DNA from: Rosenbergiella epipactidis
Lineage (GTDB): Bacteria; Pseudomonadota; Gammaproteobacteria; Enterobacterales; Enterobacteriaceae
Reading direction: 5' to 3'
DNA length: 64,000 bases
Assembly: GCF_018494055.1 (NCBI RefSeq)
Contig: NZ_JABBFQ010000011.1
Span: 32,617 to 96,616, forward strand
Below, piece after piece: positions 49,694 through 59,872 of this stretch (its first letter is position 1; each line of letters starts with the position of its first letter). Under the pieces are notes generated by a model. That model had not been told where the DNA came from. It saw only the letters and a list, made by a program, of their open reading frames with translations, and did no database searches. A program made the translations under genes and the position numbers.

Positions 49694-51802
49694 ATGAACA
49701 GAATACTGACATTAATCAACCATGCTGAGCAGACACAGCGGCTAATGATTACTCGACTATCGGGTAGCGAAGCGCTCTCGTCATTGGGCCATTATTACGT
49801 GGAGGCTGAGACAGTGAGCCGAGATCAGGGCGATGATAATGGCGCAGAGGATATTGAACTTAAGGCATTAATTGGGCAATCGGTCAGCGTGTGTATTGCC
49901 TTAGAAGCCGAGCGACAACCCAGCTCATCGCAACAGCCTGTTCGGTGGATCAATGGCATAATCGAGAAAGCACGCTACCTAGGCCATGACGCGCAACATG
50001 CCCACTACGAACTGATGATCAGGCCTTGGATCTTCCTCTTGGGTAAAACGGTCGATTTTAAAATTTACCAGCAAAAATCGGTGGTCGATATTCTGCACGA
50101 TGTGCTTAAGGAGTATGGTCGCCCCTACGAGTGTCGCTTAGCCGAGACCTATCCTACGTTGGATTATCAAGTGCAATATGGCGAGAGCGATTACGATTTT
50201 CTGCAGCGTTTAATGGAAAAGTGGGGGATTTATTGGTTTGTTGAGCATAGCGAAAAGAGCCATACCCTTATTTTCGTCGACAGTCCGCAGGCTCATCAGC
50301 CTTTTACACATGATGGTTATCGAACGCTGCCCTATTTAGCGCAATCGCCCGTTTTTCAGTCGCCTTTTATCTCTACGTTTCATTATCAAGAGGCGCTCAC
50401 TACCGGCCACTGGGTCACCTCCGATTATGATTTTACCGCCTCGCGAAAAACGTTATCGGTAAGCGAACAGCAGCCAAGAAATACCTATTTTAACCGTATG
50501 GAAATTTACGACTGGCCAGGTGACTTTAGCGAAAACGAGGTCGGTGAACGGCTGGCTAAAATCCGCATTGAGTCCTTAGGCGCACAAGGCCACCGTTGCA
50601 CAGGGACGGCTGAGTTACGCGGGATAACCTGCGGGGCACAATTCACCCTATCCGATTATCCGTTAGCGCACGCGAATCGCCCTTATTTCATTTTACGTAC
50701 CGACCTCGAGATCGTGAATAATCGGCAAAGTTCTTCCGAGGTCAGCGGTAAGACGACCTGCCATTTTACGGTTCAGCCGCTGACTAAGCGTTACCGACAT
50801 CCTCAAGTCACGCCTAAACCTCGTACCTTCGGCCCTCAAACCGCGATGGTAACCGGTCCAGCAGAAAAGGAGATATGGACCGACCAATTTGGACGCGTCA
50901 AGGTACGCTTTCAGTGGGATCGTTACGGTCAGAACAGTGAGGCCGACTCTTGTTGGCTGCGAGTCAGCCAAGCTTGGGCCGGTAATCGTTTTGGCGGTAT
51001 GTATATTCCGCGAGTCGGCCATGAAGTGATTGTTGATTTTATTCAAGGCGATCCCGATCGGCCATTGATCATCGGTAGCTTATACAATGATAAATCGACT
51101 CCGCCTTGGGCCTTACCCAATAATGGCAGCCAGAGCGGGCTTGTCAGTCGCAGCGTGGGGGGCAGTGAGGCCAATTTTAACGGTATCCGTTTCGAAGACC
51201 GGTTAGGGCAGGAACAATATTGGGAACAAGCAGAACGTGATATGAATCGTTTAACGAAGCAAAACGAAGTGCATGTCATCGGCGCTTCCCAGCAGGTCGA
51301 GGTTGGGCAAAACTATCGCTCAAGCGTTGCAGGGACCAGTAATTATGTTATCGGTGCATCCTTAGGGATCTCTGTCGGAGGAGCCCATCATACGACGGTC
51401 GGGGGCCTAATGAGTATGAACGCGGGAGCGGCTATCGGGATAAATGCAGGCGGGGCTATCGGCGTAAATGCTGGGGGAGCGATCGGTATTGCCAGCGGGG
51501 GAGCCATGTCAATGGTGACGGGAGGGGCGATGGGGTTAGCCGTTGGAGGTGCGATGGGATTGAGTTCTGGTGGCGATTTAGTGATTTCAGCCAGACGCAT
51601 CAGGATCATTGCCGATAGCCAAATTATCTTACAAGCGGGACAAATTGATTTTAACCCAGGTGATGCGGGCCCGCGTGGCGGCGGTGGTGGCGGTGGAGTT
51701 ATCGGGCTACCGGGCATTACCCCCACTGCGGGACTGTTTGCCGGTAGAACGTTACCCATTCCGACCCCGACCATTACTAGTAGCATTATTCCCGATGTAT
51801 AA
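49694..51802 (+). CDS. vgrG: Type VI secretion spike protein VgrG (TssI)
   Basis: 702-residue spike. The gp27-like part (about 1-370) includes VYVEAETV-type strands and QYGESDYDFLQRLMEKWGIYWF; the gp5/OB part has DQFGRVKVRFQWDRYGQNSE, CWLRVSQAWAGNRFGGMYIPR and HEVIVDFIQGDPDRPLI. The C-terminal DUF2345 needle is a run of short Gly-Gly-Ala repeats (about 570-630). After it comes a Gly/Pro-rich tail (GGGGGGG, LPIPTPT) but no recognisable effector domain. ATG 49694 with AAGGAAG upstream gives the family start NRILTLINH. Confidence 0.95.
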   Translation: MNRILTLINHAEQTQRLMITRLSGSEALSSLGHYYVEAETVSRDQGDDNGAEDIELKALIGQSVSVCIALEAERQPSSSQQPVRWINGIIEKARYLGHDAQHAHYELMIRPWIFLLGKTVDFKIYQQKSVVDILHDVLKEYGRPYECRLAETYPTLDYQVQYGESDYDFLQRLMEKWGIYWFVEHSEKSHTLIFVDSPQAHQPFTHDGYRTLPYLAQSPVFQSPFISTFHYQEALTTGHWVTSDYDFTASRKTLSVSEQQPRNTYFNRMEIYDWPGDFSENEVGERLAKIRIESLGAQGHRCTGTAELRGITCGAQFTLSDYPLAHANRPYFILRTDLEIVNNRQSSSEVSGKTTCHFTVQPLTKRYRHPQVTPKPRTFGPQTAMVTGPAEKEIWTDQFGRVKVRFQWDRYGQNSEADSCWLRVSQAWAGNRFGGMYIPRVGHEVIVDFIQGDPDRPLIIGSLYNDKSTPPWALPNNGSQSGLVSRSVGGSEANFNGIRFEDRLGQEQYWEQAERDMNRLTKQNEVHVIGASQQVEVGQNYRSSVAGTSNYVIGASLGISVGGAHHTTVGGLMSMNAGAAIGINAGGAIGVNAGGAIGIASGGAMSMVTGGAMGLAVGGAMGLSSGGDLVISARRIRIIADSQIILQAGQIDFNPGDAGPRGGGGGGGVIGLPGITPTAGLFAGRTLPIPTPTITSSIIPDV

Positions 51803-51823
51803 CCTATTAACAGGGGGTGTTTT

Positions 51824-52087
51824 ATGTTGATGGCCAGAATGGGTGATGCCACCTCGCACGGTGGTACGGTATTGAATGGTTTGGCGACGGTTCGTTGCGC
51901 GGGGCTGCCCATCGCTTTAGCGGCGACAAGCGTCACCAGCTGTGCTCTCTTACATGTCGCGAGTCCTATAACCACCGGATCGACCGCGGTCTTTGCGACC
52001 GGTATCCCGGTCGCTCGGGTTGGGGATATCACCGGGTGTGGTGCGCAGATCGTGAGTGGGGCAGCAAATGTATTTATTAGAAATTGA
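51824..52087 (+). CDS. PAAR-domain spike tip protein
   Basis: 87-residue, single-domain PAAR protein that sharpens the VgrG tip. It shows ARMGDATSHGGTVLNG, the middle ASPITTGSTAVFATGIPVARVGD and CGAQIVSGAANVFIRN, covering the whole domain. No extension is fused to it, so it carries no toxin itself. The next gene starts inside its 3' end (20-base overlap). Confidence 0.9.
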   Translation: MLMARMGDATSHGGTVLNGLATVRCAGLPIALAATSVTSCALLHVASPITTGSTAVFATGIPVARVGDITGCGAQIVSGAANVFIRN

Positions 52088-52490
52088 GCTACTTCGACAG
52101 GAATATCTGTTTAGACAGGACAAGGGATACCCACCCGAAAATCGAGAGGGTGATTATTATCTTGAGAAACGCCGTGACAATACTCTGTTACAGCAGCTGG
52201 CAAAAGAGTGCTGGCTGTATCAAGGCTCGCCCTCTAGCGACATAGAGGCTAGCTCCCCACCGTCTAATACGAATAATGAGCGTTTATTTCAACAAGAAAT
52301 TCATGACTCAGCTTTACAACTCGTGACGACATTAGTGCAACGGCCATTATCGATTAAGCAAATCTTACAACAGCTTGAGCAAGAGTTACCGGATACGGTG
52401 CCGCTCGGTAAGTGTTCGTTGGAGACCAGTATATTAAGGATAGTGGATTATCCCTCGGCTTTCGTAGCGCTAAAGGAAAAGTGTCGATAA
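52068..52490 (+). CDS. Unknown small protein between PAAR and tssE
   Basis: 140-residue soluble, acidic, Gln/Leu-rich protein that begins MYLLEIELLRQEYLFRQDKG. A polar Ser/Pro/Asn linker (about 55-75) separates two helical parts (ECWLYQ and LQLVTTLVQRPLSIKQILQQLEQEL). No signal peptide, membrane segment or known motif. It starts within the PAAR gene and ends 18 bases before tssE, so it is fully inside the T6SS operon. It could be an adaptor for spike loading, an accessory baseplate factor or an immunity-type protein; nothing in the sequence decides this. Confidence 0.7.
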   Translation: MYLLEIELLRQEYLFRQDKGYPPENREGDYYLEKRRDNTLLQQLAKECWLYQGSPSSDIEASSPPSNTNNERLFQQEIHDSALQLVTTLVQRPLSIKQILQQLEQELPDTVPLGKCSLETSILRIVDYPSAFVALKEKCR

Positions 52491-52508
52491 CGGTAAGGAG
52501 ACATAAAC

Positions 52509-52982
52509 ATGAAAGATAGGCGTTGGGAAACCCCAGTGACCTTACAAAAACTGCTGGATGATTCTCCGCTACAGGAGGAGATTTTCTCACTCGATGCATC
52601 AATGGTTAAGCGGTTTATCACCGAAGATTTGAGTCAGCTATTAAACAGTCAACCTACCGAGATCGCTTCTCATCTTAACGGCGGATCATTGATCGATAAC
52701 TCTGTCCTTAATTATGGCTTAGGGATCGTCATCGGCGACGCGATCACCTCGCAGCACTACCATAAAGTAGAGGGAGCGATTAAGCGTGCCATTACGCGAT
52801 TTGAACCTCGTATTGATCCCCATACATTAATCGTGACAGTGCTACCAATAACGACACGGACTCAGTCGATCTCTCAACTGAGTTTAACTATTACGGCTGA
52901 AATACGCTTTTATCCGCAAAATTTAGCCTTAACCTTAGCGGGAACTTACGATACCGCTACTGCGAGGACATGGTTTGAATAA
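52509..52982 (+). CDS. tssE: Type VI secretion baseplate protein TssE (gp25-like)
   Basis: 157-residue gp25-like wedge protein. It shows IFSLDASMVKRFITEDLSQLLNS near the middle of the N-terminal half, SVLNYGLGIVIGD, the AIKRAITRFEPRID segment that is a TssE hallmark, and LSLTITAEIRFYP. It is the last gene of the rightward T6SS unit, far from its usual partners tssF and tssG. Confidence 0.9.
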   Translation: MKDRRWETPVTLQKLLDDSPLQEEIFSLDASMVKRFITEDLSQLLNSQPTEIASHLNGGSLIDNSVLNYGLGIVIGDAITSQHYHKVEGAIKRAITRFEPRIDPHTLIVTVLPITTRTQSISQLSLTITAEIRFYPQNLALTLAGTYDTATARTWFE

Positions 52983-53151
52983 CCAACATAATAGCTTATA
53001 TGTATAAGATTATTGTATTTAAAGAAAACAACAATAAATAAATCCTATTTTCTTAGAGCTTTAGTTCCCCTATTCTGACGAACGAAGCGTAAATACTGTT
53101 TTTTGGGAAACACTATAATTTTATTCAAGCTACCATTTTTACGGATAAATA

Positions 53152-53751
53152 ATGGATGTATTGATTATCAGGGTGGTAGGCGGCGATGCTTACTTTAAGC
53201 TGGGGATTATGTCCTTGGTAATTAGCCAATGGGAAAATGGGAACAAAAAAGTAAAAATTGTTCCCGACGATGCGACAACCTTTCATCTTAGTTTCGATTT
53301 TTATGAAGAGGTTGTTGTGGTCCACGCGACTGACTTAATAGGAGTACCACATTTAGCCGAATCAAAAAAAGGCTGTTGGGGAAATATCTATATTCCCTTT
53401 AACTGCCGGCGTGCGACATTGGCGCAGATAGAAAGAAAAATTTCGAAAATATTGGCAATTTCAAGCTGGAAAGTACCCAAAACTTTCGATTTGGCCCACC
53501 TTATCGCTCACAACGATTTCAAACGCTATCAGCAACTCTCGCCCGCTGAGTTTATGATTATGACCTTGATTGGCCAAGGGATTGATTGTCATTTCATTTC
53601 TAGAACGATGAATCGTTCAATAAAAACGGTTCGTACCCATTATCGCAGTGCTAGCCGAAAACTGGGTTTTGATAACCAAGCGGATTTTTTTAGATTTGCT
53701 AAATATGTTGCCAACAACAGTCAAGGTGCGATTAACACACTCTGCTTATAA
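53152..53751 (+). CDS. LuxR-type HTH transcriptional regulator
   Basis: 199-residue protein with a C-terminal LuxR/FixJ-type helix-turn-helix (about 129-185): LSPAEFMIMTLIGQGIDCHFISRTM, then SIKTVRTHYRSASRKLG. The N-terminal part (about 1-110) resembles a response-regulator-like or orphan sensing domain but lacks an obvious phospho-acceptor pocket. Such orphan regulators often sit beside fimbrial or adhesin genes. It is separated from tssE by about 170 bases with its own AT-rich promoter region, and by 15 bases from the autotransporter downstream, so it probably shares a transcript with that gene. Confidence 0.8.
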   Translation: MDVLIIRVVGGDAYFKLGIMSLVISQWENGNKKVKIVPDDATTFHLSFDFYEEVVVVHATDLIGVPHLAESKKGCWGNIYIPFNCRRATLAQIERKISKILAISSWKVPKTFDLAHLIAHNDFKRYQQLSPAEFMIMTLIGQGIDCHFISRTMNRSIKTVRTHYRSASRKLGFDNQADFFRFAKYVANNSQGAINTLCL

Positions 53752-53766
53752 AATAAGGAAGTTAGG

Positions 53767-56700
53767 ATGAATACAGGAAGTTCATCGAATATTAAGGGTA
53801 GCGGTTTCACTAAAAAACATCTTTTATGTTGCGCGCTGTTTTTAGTGCCAATAGAAGGGGGAGCTGAAACACTTGAAAACCTAGTCCTCGATAAATCGGG
53901 TTATTGGAAAGATATCACTATAAATAACGTTTCTACTCCTAATGGCGGTTTATTAATTAAGGATGGTGCAACGGTCAATCTTATTAATGGCGATATAACA
54001 GTGGCGCTCATTAGTGGAATCGGAGTCAAAACCGATGTGGGGAAATTTACTGCTGAATATTTGAAGATAAACGTTAAAGACAGCCAAGGCAGGGCAGTAG
54101 GGGTAAGTATAGGTCCAACTAGTCAAGTTAACCTCAGCGAGATGACGCTAGTCAACCACGGCAAAGGTGAGGGAATTGTTTTTAACACTGAAGCGAATAC
54201 TGAATCTGGATTAAACCTCTCTCGAAGCGCGATCGAAACCACTAACGGTGCAGGAATTCGTTCGATGTTTGGCGTGTTAACACTTAACGACGTTAAGATT
54301 CTAGCGCGCGGTAATTTCGGTCATGCCATTGATATGAATACTGGCACAAAAGATCTGACTATCCGTGAGGGAAAATTTATTACCGAAGGGGATGAAAGTT
54401 ACGGAATTTGGATGATTCACGATGGCGGTAAAATGTTTGCGGATGGCGTGGAGTTTTATACGTATGGACTGCGATCACATGGACTGGTTTTACAGCAATC
54501 CATGGCCAATGTTCCTCTTAGTGAGGCTATTCTTAGTCTTACTTCCTTCGCGACATTCGGTGATAGAGCCTATGGTATTTACACGGAAGGTAACCTCTTC
54601 GGAGATCGTTTAAGTTTCAATACTCATGGCAAGAGAAGTCATGGTATCGCGGCGGTTGGGGAAGGAACCGCTGAGGTGACTAATTCAACGGTGGTGACTT
54701 ACAATGAAGACTCTTATGGCGTGGCGCTCATTAACGGTGCAAAGGTAACGGCGGATCAACTTCATATTTTTACAGAAGGTAAATACTCCCATGGTGTTTA
54801 TAATGACCGTGGGGCGATAAAACTTGAGAATAGTATGATTCACGCTAGCGGCGAAAACGCTGCTGGGGTGATGATGAGCGGCGATAAGTCTACCAATCAT
54901 TTCTCTTATCCAGAACTTAGCCAGCTAAACCCTGCCGTAGTCCTTAATAACACGAAGCTAAATGGTAACTCAGGTGACAGTGGCAACGCCATTGTAAGTA
55001 TTAATGGTGCCTCATCGGTGAGATTATCTAATAGCCAAATTGATTATAAAAATGGCCAAGCCTTTGCGGCCCTCACCACAATAGACGAAAAACAAAATCG
55101 CTTCTCGTCTGCACTCTATATCGATGCAACTGATAGCATCATTTCAGGTAATATTCTCGCAACAGATAACAACAAAATATTCGCCGATCTTAAGGGAGAA
55201 CATGGGGTATTCACTGGCCAAGTATTCAATGTTGAGTCACTGAACTTACAAAAAGGTCTCTGGAATATTACTGGGAGTAGCCAATTAAAATCCCTCAATA
55301 ATGACGGCAACATTATTTTTGCACCAGATAACACTGACCATCAGCTGATTATCGATGGCGATTATAGCGGCAACGGATCAATAACCCTGTCAGCAAAGCT
55401 TTCCGGAGATAACTCACCAACGAATAAGGTAATTATTAAGGGAGATGTTTTGTCGGGTAGCTCTACGGCGGTGAGTGTCAATAATCTAGGGGGGCTAGGA
55501 GCCGAAACCATAAGGGGAATTGAGCTTATTTCTGTAGGGGGAACCTCCTATGGTAATTTCACACAGCGGGGAAGAATCGTTGCTGGGGCTTACGAATACA
55601 ATTTAATCAAACAGGCGGAGAGCTGGTTTTTACGTACCGAACTACCAAAGCCTGAGCCGGAACCCACTCCAGACCCGACTCCTACGCCGGACCCAACCCC
55701 TACGCCGGACCCAACCCCTACGCCGGACCCAACCCCAACGCCAGACCCAACCCCAACGCCGGACCCAACCCCAACGCCAGACCCGCTACCCACGCCGGAT
55801 CCGACGCCAACCCCTCGTCCTGTACCGACCTACCGAGTCGAGGCAGGGAGTTACCTGGCCAACTTTATTGCGGGCAATACACTATTTAACACTTCTTTGT
55901 TTGAACGAGAGTCCGATCCCTTCGAACATGAACAATCACTCTTCGGACAGAACACGTCGAACTTATGGCTGCGTCAAGTGGGAGGGCGTAGTAGTTGGTC
56001 TGATAGTAGCGGTCAGCTCACGACAAAATCTAATCGCTATGTCGCGCAATTAGGAGGGGCCTTACTGCATATTGAAACGCCGGCAGGGGGACGCTGGAGC
56101 ACGGGAGTGATGGCAGGTTACGGTCACCACAATAATTCGACGGCTTCAAATCGTGTGGCTTATCGCGCAAAAGGTAACGTAAACGGTTACAGTACGGGCT
56201 TGTACTCCACTTGGATAAATGAGGACTCGGGAAAAGGCGGTTATATTGATAGCTGGTTACTTTACAACTGGTTTAACAACTCGGTTAAAGGAGAGCAATT
56301 GCGTCCGCAATATTACCGTTCTAAAGGTCTTACGGGTAGCGTTGAGGCGGGCTATATTTCTGAGGTGTTGAGATTCAAGGGTAGCCTAGGCTCGGAATAC
56401 CGCTGGTACTTTATGCCCTCAGCACAGTTCATCTATCAAGGGGTTAAGCATCATGATGTTATTGAAGAGAATAACACTCGTGTGAGTAATGTGGGTAAAC
56501 ACAACATTCAAAGTAAATTAGGAATAAGAAGTTGGTTACGAGGTCGTCATCAAATTGACCAACAGACTGAACGTTATTTTCAACCTTTCGCTGAAGTTAA
56601 CTGGTTACACAATTTAAAACGCCAAGGTGTTCGAATGGATAACACTAAAGTCGAGCTTGCGGGTGCAGAAAATATGGCTGAAATAAAACTTGGGCTAGAC

Positions 56701-56808
56701 GCTAAACTTACCTCACAAGGCAGTATTTGGGTGAATACAGCGATACAAATTGGTAACCACGGCTATAACGATAATCGTCTAACTTTAGGCGGTAAATGGC
56801 ACTTTTAA
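53767..56808 (+). CDS. Type Va autotransporter adhesin-like protein
   Basis: 1013-residue surface protein. After an N-terminal signal region (cut near GGAE, about residue 34) comes a long beta-helix passenger (to about 600) with recurring SHG/SYG turns such as [19 protein letters not shown] and [10 protein letters not shown] Pro-Thr-Asp linker (633-680) leads to the translocator: an autotransporter beta-barrel (about 745-1013) with LWLRQVGG, and the C-terminal LTLGGKWHF ending in the Phe that marks outer-membrane insertion. No protease triad is evident, so an adhesin role is likely. It starts 15 bases after the LuxR-type gene. Confidence 0.9.
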   Translation: MNTGSSSNIKGSGFTKKHLLCCALFLVPIEGGAETLENLVLDKSGYWKDITINNVSTPNGGLLIKDGATVNLINGDITVALISGIGVKTDVGKFTAEYLKINVKDSQGRAVGVSIGPTSQVNLSEMTLVNHGKGEGIVFNTEANTESGLNLSRSAIETTNGAGIRSMFGVLTLNDVKILARGNFGHAIDMNTGTKDLTIREGKFITEGDESYGIWMIHDGGKMFADGVEFYTYGLRSHGLVLQQSMANVPLSEAILSLTSFATFGDRAYGIYTEGNLFGDRLSFNTHGKRSHGIAAVGEGTAEVTNSTVVTYNEDSYGVALINGAKVTADQLHIFTEGKYSHGVYNDRGAIKLENSMIHASGENAAGVMMSGDKSTNHFSYPELSQLNPAVVLNNTKLNGNSGDSGNAIVSINGASSVRLSNSQIDYKNGQAFAALTTIDEKQNRFSSALYIDATDSIISGNILATDNNKIFADLKGEHGVFTGQVFNVESLNLQKGLWNITGSSQLKSLNNDGNIIFAPDNTDHQLIIDGDYSGNGSITLSAKLSGDNSPTNKVIIKGDVLSGSSTAVSVNNLGGLGAETIRGIELISVGGTSYGNFTQRGRIVAGAYEYNLIKQAESWFLRTELPKPEPEPTPDPTPTPDPTPTPDPTPTPDPTPTPDPTPTPDPTPTPDPLPTPDPTPTPRPVPTYRVEAGSYLANFIAGNTLFNTSLFERESDPFEHEQSLFGQNTSNLWLRQVGGRSSWSDSSGQLTTKSNRYVAQLGGALLHIETPAGGRWSTGVMAGYGHHNNSTASNRVAYRAKGNVNGYSTGLYSTWINEDSGKGGYIDSWLLYNWFNNSVKGEQLRPQYYRSKGLTGSVEAGYISEVLRFKGSLGSEYRWYFMPSAQFIYQGVKHHDVIEENNTRVSNVGKHNIQSKLGIRSWLRGRHQIDQQTERYFQPFAEVNWLHNLKRQGVRMDNTKVELAGAENMAEIKLGLDAKLTSQGSIWVNTAIQIGNHGYNDNRLTLGGKWHF
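55663..55806 (+). repeat. Eight 18-bp tandem repeats coding PTPDPT in the autotransporter linker
   Basis: Eight consecutive 18-base units of the type CCTACGCCGGACCCAACC, with a few base changes, encode P-T-P-D-P-(T/L) over residues 633-680. Because the unit is a multiple of three, slippage changes linker length without breaking the frame. Three adjacent units (55681-55734) are identical, so the array is recently active. Confidence 0.95.
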
Positions 56809-56961
56809 AATAATGTCATGCTGCGATGCGAAGGCGGCGATGGACTGCATGGGAAATATTCAGTTAGTGCAGAAAATTTCCGCCTTTTATATTATGCTAA
56901 GACATCAATAATCCTGCTTTCTTATTAGTAGAAAGTCGATGTACTAGCTAGTGGAGCTCGC

Positions 56962-58035
56962 ATGCGATTTAATTATCTTATCGTACCAATCATCACTCTT
57001 CTCTGTTCTTGCAGTAGCCACTCGCACCGTACGGACAATCAGACTGCTCCACAAGGTGGTTTTTTATTAAAGCCTGCCACTTTGGCCCAAGGTGACTTAA
57101 CCGGTGATTTTGCCGGGAATCCGCGCGCAGAACAATTTATCGATATGATGGTTGAAAAGCATAATTTTAATCGTCAGCAGCTCGTCGCCTGGCTGAGCCA
57201 AACGCGTCGCTTAGATTACGTATTGAGACTGATGGATCGTCAAGCACCAAACTATACCCCTGCACCTGGTCCCAACGGCGCTTGGATCCGTTATCGAAAT
57301 AAATTTATTACCGACTCGAACGTACAGAATGGTGTTGTTTTTTGGAATCAATATCGTGATGCGCTTTCTCGAGCCGAAGTACAGTATGGCGTTCCGGCAG
57401 AGATTATCGTTGGCATTATCGGGGTCGAAACGCGCTGGGGTCGGGTAATGGGTAAAACCCGTATTATTGATGGCCTCGCAACGCTGGCCTTTGATTATCC
57501 TCGCCGAGCAACCTATTTTAGTAGTGAATTGGAAACGTTCTTGCTTATGTCGCAACACGAGCAAGATAATCCCTTAACGCTGCGAGGATCCTTTGCTGGA
57601 GCGATGGGCTACGGCCAATTTATGCCATCGGCCTATAAACAGTTTGCGGTAGATTTTAACGGTGATGGCCATGTAAACCTTTGGGACCCGGTTGATGCCA
57701 TTGGCAGTGTTGCGTATTATTTCCAACAAAGCGGCTGGAAAACAGGGCAACCTGTGGCAATTGTTGGCTCCGGACAAGCCCCTGGCTTAGAAAACGGTTA
57801 CTCAACGCGTTATACGGTTAACCAATTAAAAAAAAGTGGATTGACGCCTCAGCAACCGCTTTCTGGTTCACAGAAAGTCAGCCTGTTGCGTTTAGATATG
57901 GGGAACAGTTATCAATACTGGTTTGGCTTACCCAACTTCTACGCAATAACACGCTACAATCACAGTACACAGTATGCGATGGCTGTCTGGCAACTAGGTG
58001 AGTCAGTACGCGCTTCTCGGCAAAATAACCTGTAA
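56962..58035 (+). CDS. mltB: Membrane-bound lytic murein transglycosylase B MltB
   Basis: Outer-membrane lipoprotein that cleaves peptidoglycan with 1,6-anhydro product. It is 357 residues; the signal ends near LLCSC (C17 as likely lipid site). The SLT domain has the catalytic glutamate in GVETRWGR, then DYPRRATYFSSELETFL and GAMGYGQFMPSAYKQFAVDFNGDG. The order mltB-pncC-recA-recX-alaS-csrA resembles that of enterobacteria, so the acquired block ends just before this gene. Confidence 0.94.
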   Translation: MRFNYLIVPIITLLCSCSSHSHRTDNQTAPQGGFLLKPATLAQGDLTGDFAGNPRAEQFIDMMVEKHNFNRQQLVAWLSQTRRLDYVLRLMDRQAPNYTPAPGPNGAWIRYRNKFITDSNVQNGVVFWNQYRDALSRAEVQYGVPAEIIVGIIGVETRWGRVMGKTRIIDGLATLAFDYPRRATYFSSELETFLLMSQHEQDNPLTLRGSFAGAMGYGQFMPSAYKQFAVDFNGDGHVNLWDPVDAIGSVAYYFQQSGWKTGQPVAIVGSGQAPGLENGYSTRYTVNQLKKSGLTPQQPLSGSQKVSLLRLDMGNSYQYWFGLPNFYAITRYNHSTQYAMAVWQLGESVRASRQNNL

Positions 58036-58141
58036 CAGGGTTTAATAATAGCGTGTCGGAGCGTAATTTATCTGACCGGCATGCTAACACTTCTCCGAAA
58101 GCGTTAAACTACCACTCAGCCCATTAGATGGAGAGAATGAT

Positions 58142-58645
58142 ATGAGTGACAGACTAGCCCAATTAAGCCAATTACTCGGGCAGCATCTTACGCAATCTCA
58201 AGCAACCCTCACCACTGCGGAATCCTGTACAGGGGGAGGCATTGCTAAAGCGCTGACTGACATTAGCGGTTGTTCCGCATATTTTGACGGGGGATTCGTC
58301 ACCTATAGTGAGCAGAGTAAACAGCGCTTCTTAGGGGTGTTACCAGAGACTTTACACCAGTTTGGTGTGGTGAGTGAAAATGTGGCGCAAGAGATGGCCG
58401 AAGGCGCTTGTCACGCGTTTTCAGCCAATTACGCCATATCAGTCACCGGCTACGCTGGGCCGGGTGGCGGAACCGAGGATATGCCAGTCGGTACAGTCTG
58501 TTTTGGCTTTGCCTCACCAGGGCACACCACGACCCATACCTGTCACTTTTCCGGTAACCGAGAGGCTATTCGCCAGCAATCAGTGGTCTTTGCCTTAACC
58601 ACCGCACTCGAGACATTTTTCAAAATTAAGCTTGATACTGTATGA
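58142..58645 (+). CDS. pncC: Nicotinamide-nucleotide amidase PncC
   Basis: Deamidates NMN to NaMN for NAD recycling (CinA-like C-terminal domain, stand-alone). It is 167 residues with TAESCTGGGIAKALTDISG, FDGGFVTYS, and VTGYAGPGGGTEDMPVGTVCF. Its last codons and stop (58643-58645) lie within the LexA box of recA, so the SOS operator overlaps its 3' end. Confidence 0.94.
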   Translation: MSDRLAQLSQLLGQHLTQSQATLTTAESCTGGGIAKALTDISGCSAYFDGGFVTYSEQSKQRFLGVLPETLHQFGVVSENVAQEMAEGACHAFSANYAISVTGYAGPGGGTEDMPVGTVCFGFASPGHTTTHTCHFSGNREAIRQQSVVFALTTALETFFKIKLDTV

Positions 58646-58659
58646 CTATACAGTATAAT
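58632..58659 (+). promoter_or_regulatory. recA promoter with LexA (SOS) box
   Basis: -35 TTGATA (58632-58637) and -10 TATAAT (58654-58659) are separated by exactly 16 bases, and that spacer is the LexA box CTGTATGACTATACAG (58638-58653; consensus CTGT-N8-ACAG). LexA bound here blocks both promoter elements. The layout matches the E. coli recA promoter. Confidence 0.95.
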
Positions 58660-58670
58660 TAACCGCGTAA

Positions 58671-59789
<1,119 letters not shown>

Positions 59790-59810
59790 TATTGTATCGT
59801 GATGTGAGTA

Positions 59811-59842
59811 ACGGGAGTCTGCTTATGCGGCTCCCGTTTTTC
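59811..59842 (+). terminator. recA-recX intergenic terminator
   Basis: Stem ACGGGAG / CTCCCGT (59811-59817 and 59831-59837) with a 13-base loop and TTTTTC after it. In E. coli the same arrangement lets only a small share of recA transcripts reach recX. Confidence 0.88.
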
Positions 59843-59872
59843 GTTATGGGTACTCAATGAAGAGGACAACAA

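Noticed and set aside
51388..52032. Long minus-strand frame rich in Ile/Ala/Pro opposite the vgrG 3' end
   Set aside because: It mirrors the Gly-Gly-Ala repeats of VgrG and the PAAR gene on the plus strand; no ribosome site or homology of its own.
55590..55793. Minus-strand Gly-Ser-Val repeat frame
   Set aside because: It is only the reverse reading of the PTPDPT repeat in the autotransporter.
55663..55806. Short regular repeats considered as a CRISPR array
   Set aside because: The units are contiguous with no spacers, in frame within a coding sequence and far shorter than CRISPR repeats.
56809..56900. Possible terminator after the autotransporter (AAGGCGG and CCGCCTT about 40 bases apart)
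   Set aside because: The loop is long and competing pairings (GGAAAT/ATTTCC) exist, so I cannot assign a clear structure.
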